This document shows, one piece after another, positions 45,540-54,656 of a stretch of 64,000 nt of DNA. Under the pieces are notes generated by a model. That model did not search any database and was not told where the DNA came from. It was given only the letters and a program-made list of their open reading frames with translations. The stretch is from Blautia faecicola (GTDB taxonomy: Bacteria > Bacillota > Clostridia > Lachnospirales > Lachnospiraceae), in NCBI RefSeq assembly GCF_004123145.1, contig NZ_SDKC01000001.1:1011501-1075500 (forward strand), in the 5' to 3' direction. A program made the translations under genes and the position numbers. How positions within the stretch are numbered: position 1 is the stretch's first letter; every line of letters starts with the position of its first letter.

Positions 45540-48500
45540 ATGATGACAGAAAAAGAATTTTTAGATGTATTTCCCCAGTTGAAGGTGGATCCGGAACTGG
45601 AAAGCCTGCTGGGGGAAGTAAAAGTAATGAAAGTAGCGATAAACCCGCAGAAGGACTGTCTGCGGGTTTATGTTCTGAGTAGGCAGTGGATTCATAAAAA
45701 GCATATTTATCATCTGGAAGCGGCGATCAAAGAACAGTTTTTTGCCAATGCACCTCTGCAGGTGAAAATTATCGAAAAATTCCAACTCTCCAGCCAGTAT
45801 ACGCCGGAAAATTTCCTGGATGTGTACCGCCAGAGTATTCTGCTGGAATTAAAGCAGTACAGTGCACTGGAATATAACATGTTTTATACCGCACAAATCA
45901 CATTCAGCGATCCGGAGACGATGGATCTGGTGATGAACGATTCAGTGATCGCGAGAGACCGGGAGCACGAACTGGTGCGGGTGCTGGAAAAGATTTTCTG
46001 TGAACGCTGTGGTTTTAACCTGAAAGTACATCCGGCGTATCGGAAACCGGTGGAAAGTAAGAGCAGAAAGAACAGTGAACTGCGGATCCAGGAGGAAGCC
46101 AGACAGATTCTGTTACATTCCAAAGTCGGTAACAAAAACCGTGACAGGGATGCAGAGGAAGATCTGTCCGGGCAGGGTGTGGAAGCCCCGTTTGCCGAAG
46201 ACCGGGTGATCGGAGCCGATGGAAAAGAACAGAAACCACAGGGGAACGCACCACAGAAAATCGGTGCGGACGGTGGAAAACAGCCGGCAGCTGCGGCAGG
46301 AAAAGGGAAAGATGCGAACAAAGGCGGCTTCCGGGATCGGAACGGTGGAAGAAACAGCGGTCGCGGCAATTTCCAGAAAGGCCGTTATGGTGATGGTCCG
46401 CGCCCGCTGAAACGTTCGGACAACCCGGATGTGATCTACGGAAGAGATTTTGACGATGATGCGATCACGATTGATTCCATTGCCGGAGAGATGGGTGAGA
46501 TCACGATCCGTGGACAGGTAACCTCCGTGGAAGCCAGAGAGATCCGAAACGAGAAGACCATCTACATGTTCAACATCACAGACTTTACCGACACGATCAC
46601 GGTAAAGATGTTCCTGCACAACGAGCAGGTGCCGGAGATCAGCGGTGCGATCAAAAAAGGTGCTTTTCTGAAGCTGAAAGGTGTGACCACGATCGACAAG
46701 TTCGACCATGAAATCACGATCGGTTCCCTGGCGGGCATCAAGAAAATCAGTGATTTTACCACCAGCCGGATGGACAACAGCCCGGAAAAACGTGTGGAAC
46801 TGCACTGCCATACAAAGATGAGTGATATGGATGGCGTTACCGATGCGAGTGTGTTGGTAAAACGCGCCTACAAATGGGGACATCCAGCCATCGCAATCAC
46901 AGATCACGGGGTGGTACAGTCCTTCCCGGAGGCAAACCATGCGTATGACGATATCGTCAGCGATTACCGCAAACAGTACCAGAAAGATCATCCGGAGGCG
47001 ACGAAGGATGAGATGAAACAGGTCTATCCGCCGTTTAAAGTCATTTACGGCGTGGAGGCATATCTGGTAGATGATGTGAAAGGCATGGTCACCGGAAGCA
47101 AGGGGCAGAGTTTGGATGAGTCATATGTCGTATTTGATATCGAGACAACCGGTTTCAGTCCGGTGGCAAACCGGATCATCGAGATCGGTGCGGTGCGTGT
47201 GGAAAAGGGTTCTATCGTGGATCGTTTTTCCGTCTTTGTCAATCCGCAGGTGCCGATTCCATTTAAGATCGAGCAGCTGACCAGCATCAATGACAGCATG
47301 GTGGTGGACGCGGAGACGATCGAAGACGTGCTGCCGAAATTCCTGGAATTTTCCAAAGGTGCGGTCATGGTGGCACACAATGCCGGATTTGATATGAGTT
47401 TTATCATCGAAAACTGCAAGCGGCTTGGCATCGAACAGGAATTTACCTATGTGGATACAGTAGGTCTTGCCCGGATGCTTCTGCCGGGACTGAACCGGTT
47501 CAAGCTGGATACAGTGGCGAAGGCGCTGAATATTTCCCTGCTGAACCATCACCGCGCGGTGGACGATGCGGCATGTACGGCGGAAATTTTTGTAAAATTC
47601 ATTAAAATGTGCAAAGAACGAGACATCTTTGATCTGGATGCGTTAAATGAGGCGGGAAAACTCTCGGAGCATACGATCAAAAAACTGCCGACCTATCACG
47701 CGATCATTCTGGCAACCAGCGAGGTGGGACGTGTGAACCTGTATCGTCTGGTGTCAAAATCCCATCTGGAGTATTATAACCGGCGGCCGAGGATCCCGAA
47801 GAGTGTCTATCTGCAATACAAAGAAGGGCTGATGATCGGATCTGCCTGCGAGGCGGGAGAACTGTTCCAGGCGATTTTAAGGGATGAGCCGGAATCGGAG
47901 ATTGCCCGTCTGGTAGAATTCTACGATTATCTGGAGATCCAGCCGATCGGCAATAACATGTTCATGGTGCGGGACGAAAACCGGGACAATGTAACCTGCG
48001 AGGAAGATCTGCGGGATCTGAACCGGCGGATCGTAAAGCTTGGTGAACAGTTCCAGAAACCGGTGGTTGCGACCTGCGATGTGCATTTTATTGATCCGGA
48101 GGATGAAGTTTACCGAAGAATCATCATGACCGGAAAAGGATTCAGTGATGCGGATGATCAGGCGCCGCTGTATCTGCGGACCACAGAAGAAATGTTAAAA
48201 GAATTCGAATATCTGGGAGCGGAGAAGGCGGAAGAGGTTGTCATCACAAACCCGAACAAGATCGCGGATGTGTGTGACCGCGTCTGCCCGATCCGAGACG
48301 GTAAATTCCCGCCGGTCATTGAAAATTCAGACCAGATGCTCCGTGATATCTGTTATAACGAGGCACATGCGATCTACGGACCCGATCTTCCGGAAATCGT
48401 ATCGGCGCGTCTGGAGAGGGAGCTGAACTCCATCATCTCCAACGGGTATGCCGTTATGTACATCATCGCACAGAAACTGGTGTGGAAATCCAACGAGGAC

Positions 48501-50201
48501 GGCTATCTGGTAGGTTCCCGAGGATCGGTAGGTTCTTCTTTTGTTGCCACGATGGCGGGAATCACGGAGGTAAATCCGCTGAGCCCGCATTATCTGTGCG
48601 GCGAGTGCTATTATGTGGATTTTGACTCGGACGAAGTGAAAGAATACTCCGGTCGTGCCGGTTGTGACATGCCGGATAAGGTATGCCCGCGGTGCGGAAA
48701 ACCGTTAAAGAAGATGGGATTTGATATTCCGTTTGAGACGTTCCTTGGATTTAAGGGAAACAAGGAGCCGGATATCGACCTGAATTTCTCCGGTGAGTAC
48801 CAGAGTAAGGCACACAAATATACAGAGGTTATCTTCGGTGCGGGACAGACCTTCCGTGCCGGAACCATCGGTACGCTGGCGGATAAGACAGCGTTCGGTT
48901 ATGTGAAAAATTATTACGAAGAGCGTGGCGTGCACAAGCGAAACTGCGAGATCGACCGGATCGTACAGGGATGTACGGGTATCCGGCGAACCACCGGACA
49001 GCATCCGGGCGGTATCATCGTTCTTCCGTTCGGTGAAGATATCAATTCCTTCACCCCGGTACAGCATCCGGCAAATGATGTGAATACCGATATTATCACG
49101 ACGCATTTTGATTACCATTCCATCGACGCGAACCTGCTGAAGCTGGATATTCTGGGACACGATGATCCGACTATGATCCGTATGCTGGAAGATATCACAC
49201 ATTTTGATGCACAGCAGGTACCGCTGGATGATCAGAGCGTCATGTCGTTATTTAAGAGTACGGAGGCACTGGGAATCACACCGGAAGATATCGGCGGATG
49301 CCCGCTGGGGTGTCTTGGCATCCCGGAGTTTGGTACGGATTTCGTTATCCAGATGCTTCTGGATACCAAACCGACCTCATTTTCCGATCTGATCCGTATT
49401 TCCGGTCTGTCGCATGGTACGGATGTATGGCTGGGCAATGCACAGACGCTGATCGAGGAAGGAAAGGCGACGATTTCCACGGCGATCTGTACCCGTGACG
49501 ATATCATGATCTATCTGATCAACAAGGGACTGGAGAGTGAGCTTTCGTTTACCATCATGGAGAGTGTCCGTAAGGGTAAGGGACTGAAACCGGAGTGGGA
49601 AGAGGAGATGAAAGCCCACGATGTGCCGGACTGGTATATCTGGTCGTGTAAGAAGATCAAATACATGTTCCCGAAAGCGCATGCGGCGGCGTACGTTATG
49701 ATGGCGTACCGGATCGCGTACTATAAGATCTTTTATCCGCTGGCTTATTATGCGGCTTATTTCAGCATCCGTGCTTCTGCATTTTCCTATGAACTGATGT
49801 GTATGGGACGGGAGCGTCTGGAATATTATATGGCAGATTATAAGAAGCGGAGCGACACACTGACGAAGAAAGAACAGGATACCGTAAAAGATATGAAAAT
49901 CGTGCAGGAGATGTATGCGAGAGGATTTTCGTTTACGGAGGTGGATCTTTACAAGGCACAGGCACACCGGTTCCAGGTTGTGGACGGCAAGCTGATGCCG
50001 GCGCTGGACAGCATCGAAGGACTGGGAGATAAGGCGGCTGACGCGGTAGTGCTTGCGGCGCGTGACGGACAGTTTTTGTCGAAAGATGATTTCCGGCAGC
50101 GGACAAAGGTCAGCAAGAGCGTTATCGACTTTATGGATGACCTGCATATTTTCGGCGATATCCCGGAATCGAACCAGATTTCGCTGTTTGATTTTCAATA
50201 A
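45540..50201 (+). CDS. polC: DNA polymerase III alpha subunit, PolC type
   Basis: The 1553-residue replicative polymerase of low-GC Gram-positives. The N-terminal domain (~1-190) is followed by a low-complexity Gly/Lys/Asn/Arg-rich stretch (about 215-290), an OB-fold, a PHP domain (HCHTKMSDMDGVTD, ~420) interrupted by the DnaQ-like 3'-5' exonuclease (VFDIETTGFSP, ~530; NAGFDMSF; HHRAVDDA), a four-Cys zinc site (CGEC...C...CPRC, ~1020-1055), the polymerase palm with PDIDLNFS, and C-terminal HhH and beta-clamp-binding end QISLFDFQ. It is ~115 residues longer than Bacillus PolC, mainly through the low-complexity insert. Start ATG 45540 lies 14 bp after ispG; no strong ribosome binding site is visible there. 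Confidence 0.96.
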   Translation: MMTEKEFLDVFPQLKVDPELESLLGEVKVMKVAINPQKDCLRVYVLSRQWIHKKHIYHLEAAIKEQFFANAPLQVKIIEKFQLSSQYTPENFLDVYRQSILLELKQYSALEYNMFYTAQITFSDPETMDLVMNDSVIARDREHELVRVLEKIFCERCGFNLKVHPAYRKPVESKSRKNSELRIQEEARQILLHSKVGNKNRDRDAEEDLSGQGVEAPFAEDRVIGADGKEQKPQGNAPQKIGADGGKQPAAAAGKGKDANKGGFRDRNGGRNSGRGNFQKGRYGDGPRPLKRSDNPDVIYGRDFDDDAITIDSIAGEMGEITIRGQVTSVEAREIRNEKTIYMFNITDFTDTITVKMFLHNEQVPEISGAIKKGAFLKLKGVTTIDKFDHEITIGSLAGIKKISDFTTSRMDNSPEKRVELHCHTKMSDMDGVTDASVLVKRAYKWGHPAIAITDHGVVQSFPEANHAYDDIVSDYRKQYQKDHPEATKDEMKQVYPPFKVIYGVEAYLVDDVKGMVTGSKGQSLDESYVVFDIETTGFSPVANRIIEIGAVRVEKGSIVDRFSVFVNPQVPIPFKIEQLTSINDSMVVDAETIEDVLPKFLEFSKGAVMVAHNAGFDMSFIIENCKRLGIEQEFTYVDTVGLARMLLPGLNRFKLDTVAKALNISLLNHHRAVDDAACTAEIFVKFIKMCKERDIFDLDALNEAGKLSEHTIKKLPTYHAIILATSEVGRVNLYRLVSKSHLEYYNRRPRIPKSVYLQYKEGLMIGSACEAGELFQAILRDEPESEIARLVEFYDYLEIQPIGNNMFMVRDENRDNVTCEEDLRDLNRRIVKLGEQFQKPVVATCDVHFIDPEDEVYRRIIMTGKGFSDADDQAPLYLRTTEEMLKEFEYLGAEKAEEVVITNPNKIADVCDRVCPIRDGKFPPVIENSDQMLRDICYNEAHAIYGPDLPEIVSARLERELNSIISNGYAVMYIIAQKLVWKSNEDGYLVGSRGSVGSSFVATMAGITEVNPLSPHYLCGECYYVDFDSDEVKEYSGRAGCDMPDKVCPRCGKPLKKMGFDIPFETFLGFKGNKEPDIDLNFSGEYQSKAHKYTEVIFGAGQTFRAGTIGTLADKTAFGYVKNYYEERGVHKRNCEIDRIVQGCTGIRRTTGQHPGGIIVLPFGEDINSFTPVQHPANDVNTDIITTHFDYHSIDANLLKLDILGHDDPTMIRMLEDITHFDAQQVPLDDQSVMSLFKSTEALGITPEDIGGCPLGCLGIPEFGTDFVIQMLLDTKPTSFSDLIRISGLSHGTDVWLGNAQTLIEEGKATISTAICTRDDIMIYLINKGLESELSFTIMESVRKGKGLKPEWEEEMKAHDVPDWYIWSCKKIKYMFPKAHAAAYVMMAYRIAYYKIFYPLAYYAAYFSIRASAFSYELMCMGRERLEYYMADYKKRSDTLTKKEQDTVKDMKIVQEMYARGFSFTEVDLYKAQAHRFQVVDGKLMPALDSIEGLGDKAADAVVLAARDGQFLSKDDFRQRTKVSKSVIDFMDDLHIFGDIPESNQISLFDFQ

Positions 50202-50234
50202 ACAGAAAAAAGTAATTGAAAGCAAAATATGTAA

Positions 50235-50263
50235 TTGAAAAGAAAATATTAGCATGATATCAT
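50235..50263 (+). promoter_or_regulatory. Candidate promoter of the surface-fibre operon
   Basis: TTGAAA (50235-50240), 17-bp spacer, TATCAT (50258-50263), in the 149-bp gap after polC. Confidence 0.45.
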
Positions 50264-50268
50264 AAAAA

Positions 50269-50309
50269 GGTTTCAGAAGGGAAAAAGTAATTGACAAACG
50301 GCTGAAACC
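50269..50309 (+). promoter_or_regulatory. Leader hairpin of the surface-fibre operon
   Basis: GGTTTCAG (50269-50276) pairs with CTGAAACC (50302-50309). A shorter hairpin, AACGG/CCGTT, overlaps the 3' arm and excludes the first. It lies just after the candidate promoter and may regulate readthrough or translation. Confidence 0.4.
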
Positions 50310-50350
50310 GTTACGAAAACATAGAAAGGGAGAAACCGCGTATTACGAGT

Positions 50351-51247
50351 ATGAATACAGCAGAACAGGGGAATAATGCGAAACAGCTGAAAGGAAGATT
50401 CACTGTTGCGGTTCTGGTCTTTTTTATCGCGCTGCTGGCAGCGATGGCAGCCACATATGCATGGTATGTATACAATACCGGCCGGCATACGACGAAGGTG
50501 CGTATGGCTGCCGGTACGGGAATCAATCTCCAGATCAGTAACAAATACGATGACGAAACCGCATACAAATCGTCCACCATGCTGGAGAGTTTTACCGGAA
50601 AACTGAATCCGGTATCCACAAACCGTATCCAGGACGGATTTCGAAAGGTGTTCGGCTTTACCAACGGAAAGGAAAATCAGCCGAACCTGGTAGCCAATCT
50701 GTTTGGAGATGCGGAGTACAGCGATAAATACAAGGACTATTATAAGACCAGCCTCTATCTGCGAAGCAACGGAGAGAGCACGGATGTGTATATTTCGGAT
50801 ATCACATTCGAAGACAGCAGTGAGGAAGCGCCGATCTCATCGGCGATCCGTGTCGGTTTTGTGGTACATCAGCCGGGACGGACAGATGCAATACAAAATG
50901 AATACATTTACGCGATCAGCGATGCGAAGAATCCGGAGGCAGAATACAATACGTCCACCGGTGAGGAAGGGTATGTGCTGGATAAAGACGGCAATACCAC
51001 CAGTGATTATACCTTATATACGAAGGCAAATTACTGTAATTACGATGAGACAACCGGAGAAACCACGCTGAAAGCGAAATCCACAAAATTGTGTACGGTG
51101 ACAGGAGGTAGTGACGGTGCACGGGGAACACCTGTTCAGGTGGATGTGTATATCTGGCTGGAGGGGTGTGATGAGGACTGCACCTCAAATCTTTGCGATC
51201 AGACCCTGCAAAAACTGGCAATTTCCTTTGCAGGTATGGTACAATAA
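50351..51247 (+). CDS. Secreted fibre-like protein 1 (SipW-type signal, C-terminal EGCDxxC motif)
   Basis: The 298-residue protein has a basic N-terminus, a hydrophobic segment (FTVAVLVFFIALLAAMAATYA, ~17-37) and then WYVYNTG; the TYA-WY junction resembles SipW-processed TasA-type signal peptides. The mature part is rich in beta-strand-prone, Thr/Ser/Asp residues, with repeated YLRSNGES.DVYISDI strands. Near the C-terminus is VYIWLEGCDEDC followed by KLAISFAGMVQ. No known enzyme motif is present. It is the first of seven related proteins here. Its start has no ideal ribosome binding site (AAGGGAG lies ~20 bp upstream). I infer a minor or anchoring fibre subunit; no functional assignment is certain. 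Confidence 0.8.
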   Translation: MNTAEQGNNAKQLKGRFTVAVLVFFIALLAAMAATYAWYVYNTGRHTTKVRMAAGTGINLQISNKYDDETAYKSSTMLESFTGKLNPVSTNRIQDGFRKVFGFTNGKENQPNLVANLFGDAEYSDKYKDYYKTSLYLRSNGESTDVYISDITFEDSSEEAPISSAIRVGFVVHQPGRTDAIQNEYIYAISDAKNPEAEYNTSTGEEGYVLDKDGNTTSDYTLYTKANYCNYDETTGETTLKAKSTKLCTVTGGSDGARGTPVQVDVYIWLEGCDEDCTSNLCDQTLQKLAISFAGMVQ

Positions 51248-51297
51248 AGAAAAATGTTAAAAAACAAAAGAAAAGGAACAAAGAGGGGAAATATGTA

Positions 51298-52149
51298 ATG
51301 CAAACAGATGCGCAGCAGCTGAAAAAATCGTTTGCGAAAGCAGTCATATGGTTACTGTTCCTGCTGGTTGTTGCCAGCGGTACGACATTTGCCTGGTTTA
51401 CTCTTTCCGGTATATCCTCTACCAACGTAACACCGGTCAGCGGAACGGTCAGCGACGGAAACGGATCTTTGCTGATCTCGGCAGCCCGGTCAGGACCGTT
51501 TGAAAAGTCCTGTAATCTGGTGCTCGATGCCAACCCGGATGCGCTGCAGCCGGTCTCTACTGCCAATCTGGAAAATTTTTATCAGGCGACGGCACAGAAC
51601 AAAGAGGGAATTTCCCTTCTATATAAAAGTGTCGACAGCAGCCTGACAGACAAGCTGCTTCATGGAACGGTTTATCTGAAATGCGAAGGCGGAGCCTGTG
51701 ATGTGTATTTTAATCCGGAAGAACTGAATCTCGGATCGGACAGTCAGGCACTTGCGGCTATGCGACTGGGAATGAAGATCACGTCCCATACGGGAACAAA
51801 GACCTGGATCTGGAAACTCGACGATCTTGGTTCCACCTCTGGCGCACAGTCGGTGAGAACCATATCGGCAGCGAATTCGGTCGTATCATCGATTCCCCAG
51901 AGCGGTCAGCCGTCCTACACGACAGATCCGGCGGAAAATATCGGAGATTATATGGCGGAAAAAGGCAGTTCGGACGGTGCGTACCAGGCAGGAAATAAAA
52001 TTGTGGTGCAGATGAATGCGGACGAGATCGCGACGGTAGAATACTGGCTGTATCTGGAGGGATGCGATGACCAGTGTTCCAACCCGGTACAGAACAGAAA
52101 TACAGAGATCAAACTAGCATTTGCCGGTGTGGATGTACAGCAGAGTTAG
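51298..52149 (+). CDS. Secreted fibre-like protein 2
   Basis: The 283-residue paralog of the previous gene has an N-terminal hydrophobic segment (AVIWLLFLLVVASGTTFA, ~16-33) followed by WFTLSG, an internal beta-rich region with GTVYLKCEGGACDVYFNPEELN, and the C-terminal signature YWLYLEGCDDQCSNP...IKLAFAGVDV. ATG 51298 is chosen because AGAGGGGAA precedes it; the upstream-extended frame would reach back into the first gene. The cysteine pair in the signature (CDDQC) could form a disulfide outside the cell. It is transcribed with its neighbours (14-50 bp gaps). Confidence 0.8.
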   Translation: MQTDAQQLKKSFAKAVIWLLFLLVVASGTTFAWFTLSGISSTNVTPVSGTVSDGNGSLLISAARSGPFEKSCNLVLDANPDALQPVSTANLENFYQATAQNKEGISLLYKSVDSSLTDKLLHGTVYLKCEGGACDVYFNPEELNLGSDSQALAAMRLGMKITSHTGTKTWIWKLDDLGSTSGAQSVRTISAANSVVSSIPQSGQPSYTTDPAENIGDYMAEKGSSDGAYQAGNKIVVQMNADEIATVEYWLYLEGCDDQCSNPVQNRNTEIKLAFAGVDVQQS

Positions 52150-52163
52150 AAAGGAGAAGAGTC

Positions 52164-53009
52164 ATGTGGCGCAGTTTTAAAACCTGGTTTCAGGTGATTA
52201 CCACCGTGTTTGCGATGATGGCACTTCTGGCATCTACCTATGCATGGTTCACTGCCAACCGGGAAGTAGAGACCAGTGTGGCAACAGCGAGGACAGGAGA
52301 AGAAAAACTGGAATTACAGATCAGTGCATACGGCGGAAGCAGTTTTCAGAGTCAGGAGAGCGTTCCGATCCAGCAGGTGAATCAGACGGATGCGGGAGAT
52401 CTCATGCCGGTTTCCACCGATGACCTGACGAACTTTGTCTATGTACCGTTCACACAGGATGGACAGGCAACGGTATTCCGTCAGGTGGAGAATGAACAGT
52501 ATTATTATCATGGAAGAGTGTATCTGCGGGCCGTGGGAAGCGGATGGGACAGCGGAACAAAACTGAACCTGTATCTGGATCAGAGCGATGATATTCTGGG
52601 CAGCGACGTCGACGGAACGATGCTCAATGCCGCCAGACTGGGACTGAAATTTGACGGAGGTTCACCGGTGATCCTGAAGTTAAGTGAGAGTAGCAATGCT
52701 TCCGCAAATCAGGTGCTTCACACCGTGGTAAACGGACAGACGCTGGGAGCAAATCAGGTGCTTCATTCTTCCGGCGGTTCCGTAAGTCCTGTCACCGACC
52801 CGGGTGCTTCCGCGGAGGATTATACCGTGACTTTTGAAAATAACGGGATCCAGGTACCGCAGAATGCGCTGTACAGTATGGAACTGAATACGATCTATCC
52901 GGTAGATATCTATTTCTATCTGGAAGGATGCGATCCGGACTGCTCCGAGTCGATCACACTGAAACAGGCAGACCTGTTTCTGGCATTTTATGGTGTTATC
53001 AGCCAGTAG
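52164..53009 (+). CDS. Secreted fibre-like protein 3
   Basis: The 281-residue protein has N-terminal VITTVFAMMALLASTYAWFTANREVET, with hydrophobic core ~9-25 and a TYA-WF junction. The mature part contains GRVYLRAVGSGWDSGTKLNLYLDQSDDILG, parallel to the strand segments of proteins 1 and 2, and ends with DIYFYLEGCDPDCSES...LFLAFYGVISQ. AAAGGAGAAGA precedes ATG 52164. A short in-frame duplication (ANQVLH...ANQVLHSSGG) is visible at residues ~178-200. Confidence 0.8.
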   Translation: MWRSFKTWFQVITTVFAMMALLASTYAWFTANREVETSVATARTGEEKLELQISAYGGSSFQSQESVPIQQVNQTDAGDLMPVSTDDLTNFVYVPFTQDGQATVFRQVENEQYYYHGRVYLRAVGSGWDSGTKLNLYLDQSDDILGSDVDGTMLNAARLGLKFDGGSPVILKLSESSNASANQVLHTVVNGQTLGANQVLHSSGGSVSPVTDPGASAEDYTVTFENNGIQVPQNALYSMELNTIYPVDIYFYLEGCDPDCSESITLKQADLFLAFYGVISQ

Positions 53010-53020
53010 GAGGGTCAGAC

Positions 53021-53827
53021 ATGAAACAGAACGAGCAAGAGAAAAAAGGAACCCTTACCGTGAAAAAAAGAATGTACATCTCCATCCTGCTGTCGATGCT
53101 GGCACTGGTAGGTGTGACGGCGGCAACGGTTGCCTGGTTCTCGATTGCGGACAATACAAGAGTACGAACGATGAGCCTGGATATCATGGCGGATGTATCC
53201 CTTCGTATGGATCTGGATGCGCACAGTACCATCGATCAATATGTAAAAACACTGTCTTTCCGACAGATTGGAAACAGGATCCAGCAGGAGAAAGGATTTT
53301 CTTTTCTGGATACACCGCTCCAGCCGGTGACGACTTCCGACCAGTCCACCTTTACGTTTGAGAACGGTTCGGTGGCAGATCCGAGAAGCGGCGCCTATCT
53401 GGAATTTACCCTGCACTTTATGGCAGCGGAGGATATGATCGTCCATCTGACGAGTGCAAACAGTGGTGACGGGCAGCAGGATGGAACAGCGATCCTGTCG
53501 AAGAATCCGGAACTTCCGCAGGCGATGCGGATCGCCCTTACCGAGGGCGATACCACCTGGATCTACGATCCGGGCATGGGAGATACGGCGAGCGGATCCG
53601 GCAAGGTAAAAACATTCGGACTTCCGTCTGCTTCCGCGATGAAGCTGACCGATACCAACACGATGTTCTCTCTGAAAAAAGAGACGGACAAAGCCATTCA
53701 GGTACATATCTGGATGGAAGGAACGGATCCGGCATGTACGGATTCCCTCAAATCAGCAGATTATGCTATCCGGCTTCGATTTACCGGAACCACAGAGGAT
53801 AACAAACCATTTTCAGAGAATTCATAG
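53021..53827 (+). CDS. Secreted fibre-like protein 4
   Basis: The 268-residue protein has a longer basic N-terminus (KQNEQEKKGTLTVKKR), a hydrophobic helix (MYISILLSMLALVGVTAATVA, ~19-39) and then WFSIADN. The beta-rich mature part ends with VHIWMEGTDPACTDS...IRLRFTGTTEDNK; here the first Cys of the motif is Thr. AGGAGGG precedes ATG 53021. It is the last of four consecutive subunit genes before the signal peptidase gene. Confidence 0.8.
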   Translation: MKQNEQEKKGTLTVKKRMYISILLSMLALVGVTAATVAWFSIADNTRVRTMSLDIMADVSLRMDLDAHSTIDQYVKTLSFRQIGNRIQQEKGFSFLDTPLQPVTTSDQSTFTFENGSVADPRSGAYLEFTLHFMAAEDMIVHLTSANSGDGQQDGTAILSKNPELPQAMRIALTEGDTTWIYDPGMGDTASGSGKVKTFGLPSASAMKLTDTNTMFSLKKETDKAIQVHIWMEGTDPACTDSLKSADYAIRLRFTGTTEDNKPFSENS

Positions 53828-53894
53828 CAGAAGCTATTAAAGATAGATACTTATAAGAAAAAAAGAAAACACACAACAAGGGAGAAAAAAAGGA

Positions 53895-54638
53895 ATGAAA
53901 GCAGTAAAACGAGTAGGAACGATCGTTGTCAGCATCCTGTTATGGGTGATCATCCTGGTGGCAGCGTTATATGCATTTACAACGATGGCGACAAGAGACG
54001 AGCAGAATGTGTCCAGTCTGCTGGGATATACCCCGATGGTAGTCCAGTCAGATTCCATGGCGCCGACCTTCGAAAAAGGAGACCTGATCTTCATACATAA
54101 ATGCGACACTTCAAAATTAAAAGAAGGAGATATCATCACCTTCCATACCATTATTGACAACGAATATGCACTGAATACCCATAGAATCCAGAAAATCGAA
54201 TCCAACGGAGAGGCAAGAACCTTCACCACCATCGGTGATAACAACGATGGAATCGCCGATCAGCATATGATCTCTGACGGAGATATCGTCGGTAAATATG
54301 TAGGGCATATTGCAAAAGCCGGAACCCTGATGGATTTCCTGTCAAGCAGTACCGGATTCCTGATCATCATCGTACTTCCGATGCTTCTGTTCTTCATCTA
54401 TCAGGTATACAATCTGATCATGATCAGTGTAAGACTGAAAAAAGCAATGGCAGTTGAGACTGCAAAAGAGATCGAAGCTGCAAAAAATACCGGTGCCGAG
54501 GCGGCTGCCAGTGAAGTACAGTCCGCGCAGGAAGCACTCGAAGAAGCGAGAAGAATGAAAGAAGAAGCGGAAGCACTTCGTGCTCAGGCGAAAGAAGAAC
54601 TGGAAAAAGCAAAAAAAGAGTCTGAGAAAGAAAAATAA
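53895..54638 (+). CDS. SipW-type signal peptidase I with C-terminal coiled coil
   Basis: The 247-residue membrane protease is of the archaeal/ER-like S26 type. N-terminal TM (~9-30), catalytic Ser54 in VQSDSMAPTF, catalytic His96 in ALNTHRIQKI where the classical bacterial enzyme has Lys, and the GDNNDGIAD Asp segment. A second TM (~152-174) returns the chain to the cytoplasm, where ~70 residues of Ala/Glu/Lys heptads form a coiled coil (EEARRMKEEAEALRAQAKEE). SipW-type peptidases process TasA-like fibre subunits. The coil is not part of the usual enzyme and matches the coil in the DUF2357 protein two genes downstream, suggesting an assembly contact. Confidence 0.9.
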   Translation: MKAVKRVGTIVVSILLWVIILVAALYAFTTMATRDEQNVSSLLGYTPMVVQSDSMAPTFEKGDLIFIHKCDTSKLKEGDIITFHTIIDNEYALNTHRIQKIESNGEARTFTTIGDNNDGIADQHMISDGDIVGKYVGHIAKAGTLMDFLSSSTGFLIIIVLPMLLFFIYQVYNLIMISVRLKKAMAVETAKEIEAAKNTGAEAAASEVQSAQEALEEARRMKEEAEALRAQAKEELEKAKKESEKEK

Positions 54639-54656
54639 AACAGGGAGGGAAAAGCC

